Of a stretch of 61,669 bases of DNA, positions 60,257 to 61,669 are shown piece by piece. Position 1 is the first letter of the stretch, and each line of letters begins with the position of its first letter. Source of the DNA: Cristatella mucedo (taxonomy: Eukaryota; Bryozoa; Phylactolaemata; Cristatellidae). Location: positions 1 through 61,669 of the forward strand of contig WPIO01000388.1 in the NCBI GenBank assembly GCA_009760855.2. The letters run 5' to 3'. The notes beneath the pieces were generated by a model. The model ran no database searches. It had not been told where the DNA came from and worked only from the letters and a program-made list of their open reading frames with translations. The position numbers were made by a program, and so were the translations under genes.

Positions 60257-61669
60257 GCTACTCGTGCATGCTGAAGCGCACTCTGGCAGTTACAAGGTAA
60301 AACAAAAGAAAAGCTACACACTGCTTGTGACTGTATCACCTTTAAGCCCACTGCAATAAATAGCTGCTCGATGCACTCACCCACTATATATCGGAAGCCT
60401 GCAGTTAACCCGACAGATATTGAATTGCATTTTAACATTGCCAAACATGCCTTACTAAATCCTTACTAAAAACGGATAAGTAAACGATGAAAACAGCGAA
60501 ATTCATGGTGACCATGGACAACGATGCAATCGAGCATTTACCCGTGCCAAAGTCAAATAACCGAATTCTTACACGTTTTTCAACTGACACTGCAAAGCAA
60601 TAGCTGCCACAGCACACGCGGGAACAGGTGAACGAGTATAAACACGGTTTACAAATTTGCCCCATTCGTCCACAGTTCATCCTCCTATTTGAGCAAAGAG
60701 TCTAGGCCCAGGCCTCAGGATAAACACGTGAGAAGCCCAACGATATTGAGCCAACGTGCGTGGCAAGCCGTTTCAATTAGCCTAAAACACCGCCCAGGAA
60801 GAGTCAGCAGCTTGTAACCCAGAATGAGGTTCCAAGCAGACGCAATGGCATAAAGTATCTACAAGCATTAGACGTAGCGAAATTTTTCAACCCTGACCGC
60901 CAAACCAGGAGAACGACCGGCAGGCTAATGGGTCTCGAGACCTATCAACTAGCAGAGCGACAAACAGCTATGGTAAATCCACGTACAACATCATGACTGA
61001 TTAAACGGGCACTTGGTTCTGAGCTACATGGGCGAGAGCAGCGCTCAGATAACCAGTCCGCCGGCCGGTATGTCAACGGCCGCGAGCAAAGACGATTTCT
61101 TACTTTATCTAGCCAGGCAAGCTATTAGGACAGGCTAAGGCAGTAAACGAAAACATTCACTGCCATTACTCTAAAAAGAGTTTCAAAAATATCCTTAGTC
61201 TTTGAGAGTAATTGTTTCGGCGAAGCAACTACTGGTTTTCGATAACGCTCGAGATGCGATTTCGATGCTGTCCAGACTGTGTTAGAGCTCACGTGCCGCC
61301 TTGGGAGTTAGCCGGAAGTTAACTGGGAATACAAAAAGTAGCTTGAGAATTTAATCAATTTAATGAAGCAGTAATTAATAATAACCAAAAAATTAAAAAA
61401 ATATTGCTTCCCTTACAGAAAGTTATCCATTAGTGGAACGGCATGTGACTGACTTGACTGCTTACTGTAAGATTCTAGACACGTACTTACGGTAGTACAG
61501 GCATGAATGTTAAGAGATGGTTACTGACTTTCACGTTTAGAGAATTGGTCAGAAAATGGCTAAACGCATGTACCGTTTGATACTTTTTACCAGATACGCA
61601 TCCAAAACGACTTAGTTTAACCGTTTGAGATATCGCCAGCTTTGAAGCACAGCTGTTTTTTTCAAAGAG
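60257..61669. other. Right end of the window, no assignable gene
   Basis: No satellite or transposon recognised. An 82-codon minus-strand frame with a true ATG at 60,680 (MNCGRMGQICKPC) ends at 60,432; it has no known motif and no splice support. A locally CpG-rich patch at about 61,028-61,105 (TCCGCCGGCCGG, CGGCCGCGAG) could mark a regulatory region, but nothing else supports a promoter. Confidence 0.4.

Overview
This window is eukaryotic repetitive DNA, most likely from an invertebrate animal. There are no operons, ribosome-binding sites, rRNA, tRNA or CRISPR arrays. It has a long head-to-tail satellite array, decayed L2/CR1-type non-LTR retrotransposons, (CA)n(TA)n microsatellites, and exon-like open frames bounded by GT/AG splice signals. 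I cannot name the species from sequence alone.

Layout. (1) Positions 1 to about 40,280 are one satellite array of a 124-bp monomer, about 320 copies, all in the same orientation. It has internal zones: a variant-rich left domain (1 to about 14.9 kb) with block duplications that often recur 24 monomers (about 2.98 kb) apart; a homogeneous core (about 14.9 to 38.2 kb) carrying derived variants; and a right edge (38.2 to 40.28 kb) where older variants return and the last monomers decay to 113-116 bp. Young core plus older diverged margins is the known organisation of centromeric and pericentromeric satellites. (2) About 40,288 to 58,129 is a second tandem repeat with a unit of about 7.0 kb (a macrosatellite): two full units (6,986 and 7,006 bp) and a third cut at about 3.85 kb. 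Each unit carries two dead L2/CR1-like elements on the minus strand (L2-A and L2-B), a 30-bp minisatellite with an embedded CA/TA microsatellite, and a plus-strand set of four exon-like segments whose splice phases agree. (3) 58,129 to 61,669 is single-copy-looking flank with a roughly 190-bp TA microsatellite, a degenerate 25-26 bp minisatellite and one possible minus-strand exon.

How the parts relate. The satellite ends inside the reverse transcriptase of an L2-A copy, so the satellite/macrosatellite boundary is a rearrangement breakpoint and not an element end. L2-A runs unbroken across what looks like the edge between 7-kb units, so the unit boundary is set only by where the first unit was cut. 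The candidate spliced gene lies in the gaps between the L2 remnants and is the only possible non-transposon protein-coding content in the macrosatellite. It has no recognised domain and remains a hypothesis. I found no clear new protein system; the most interesting content is the architecture of the two nested tandem arrays and their junction.
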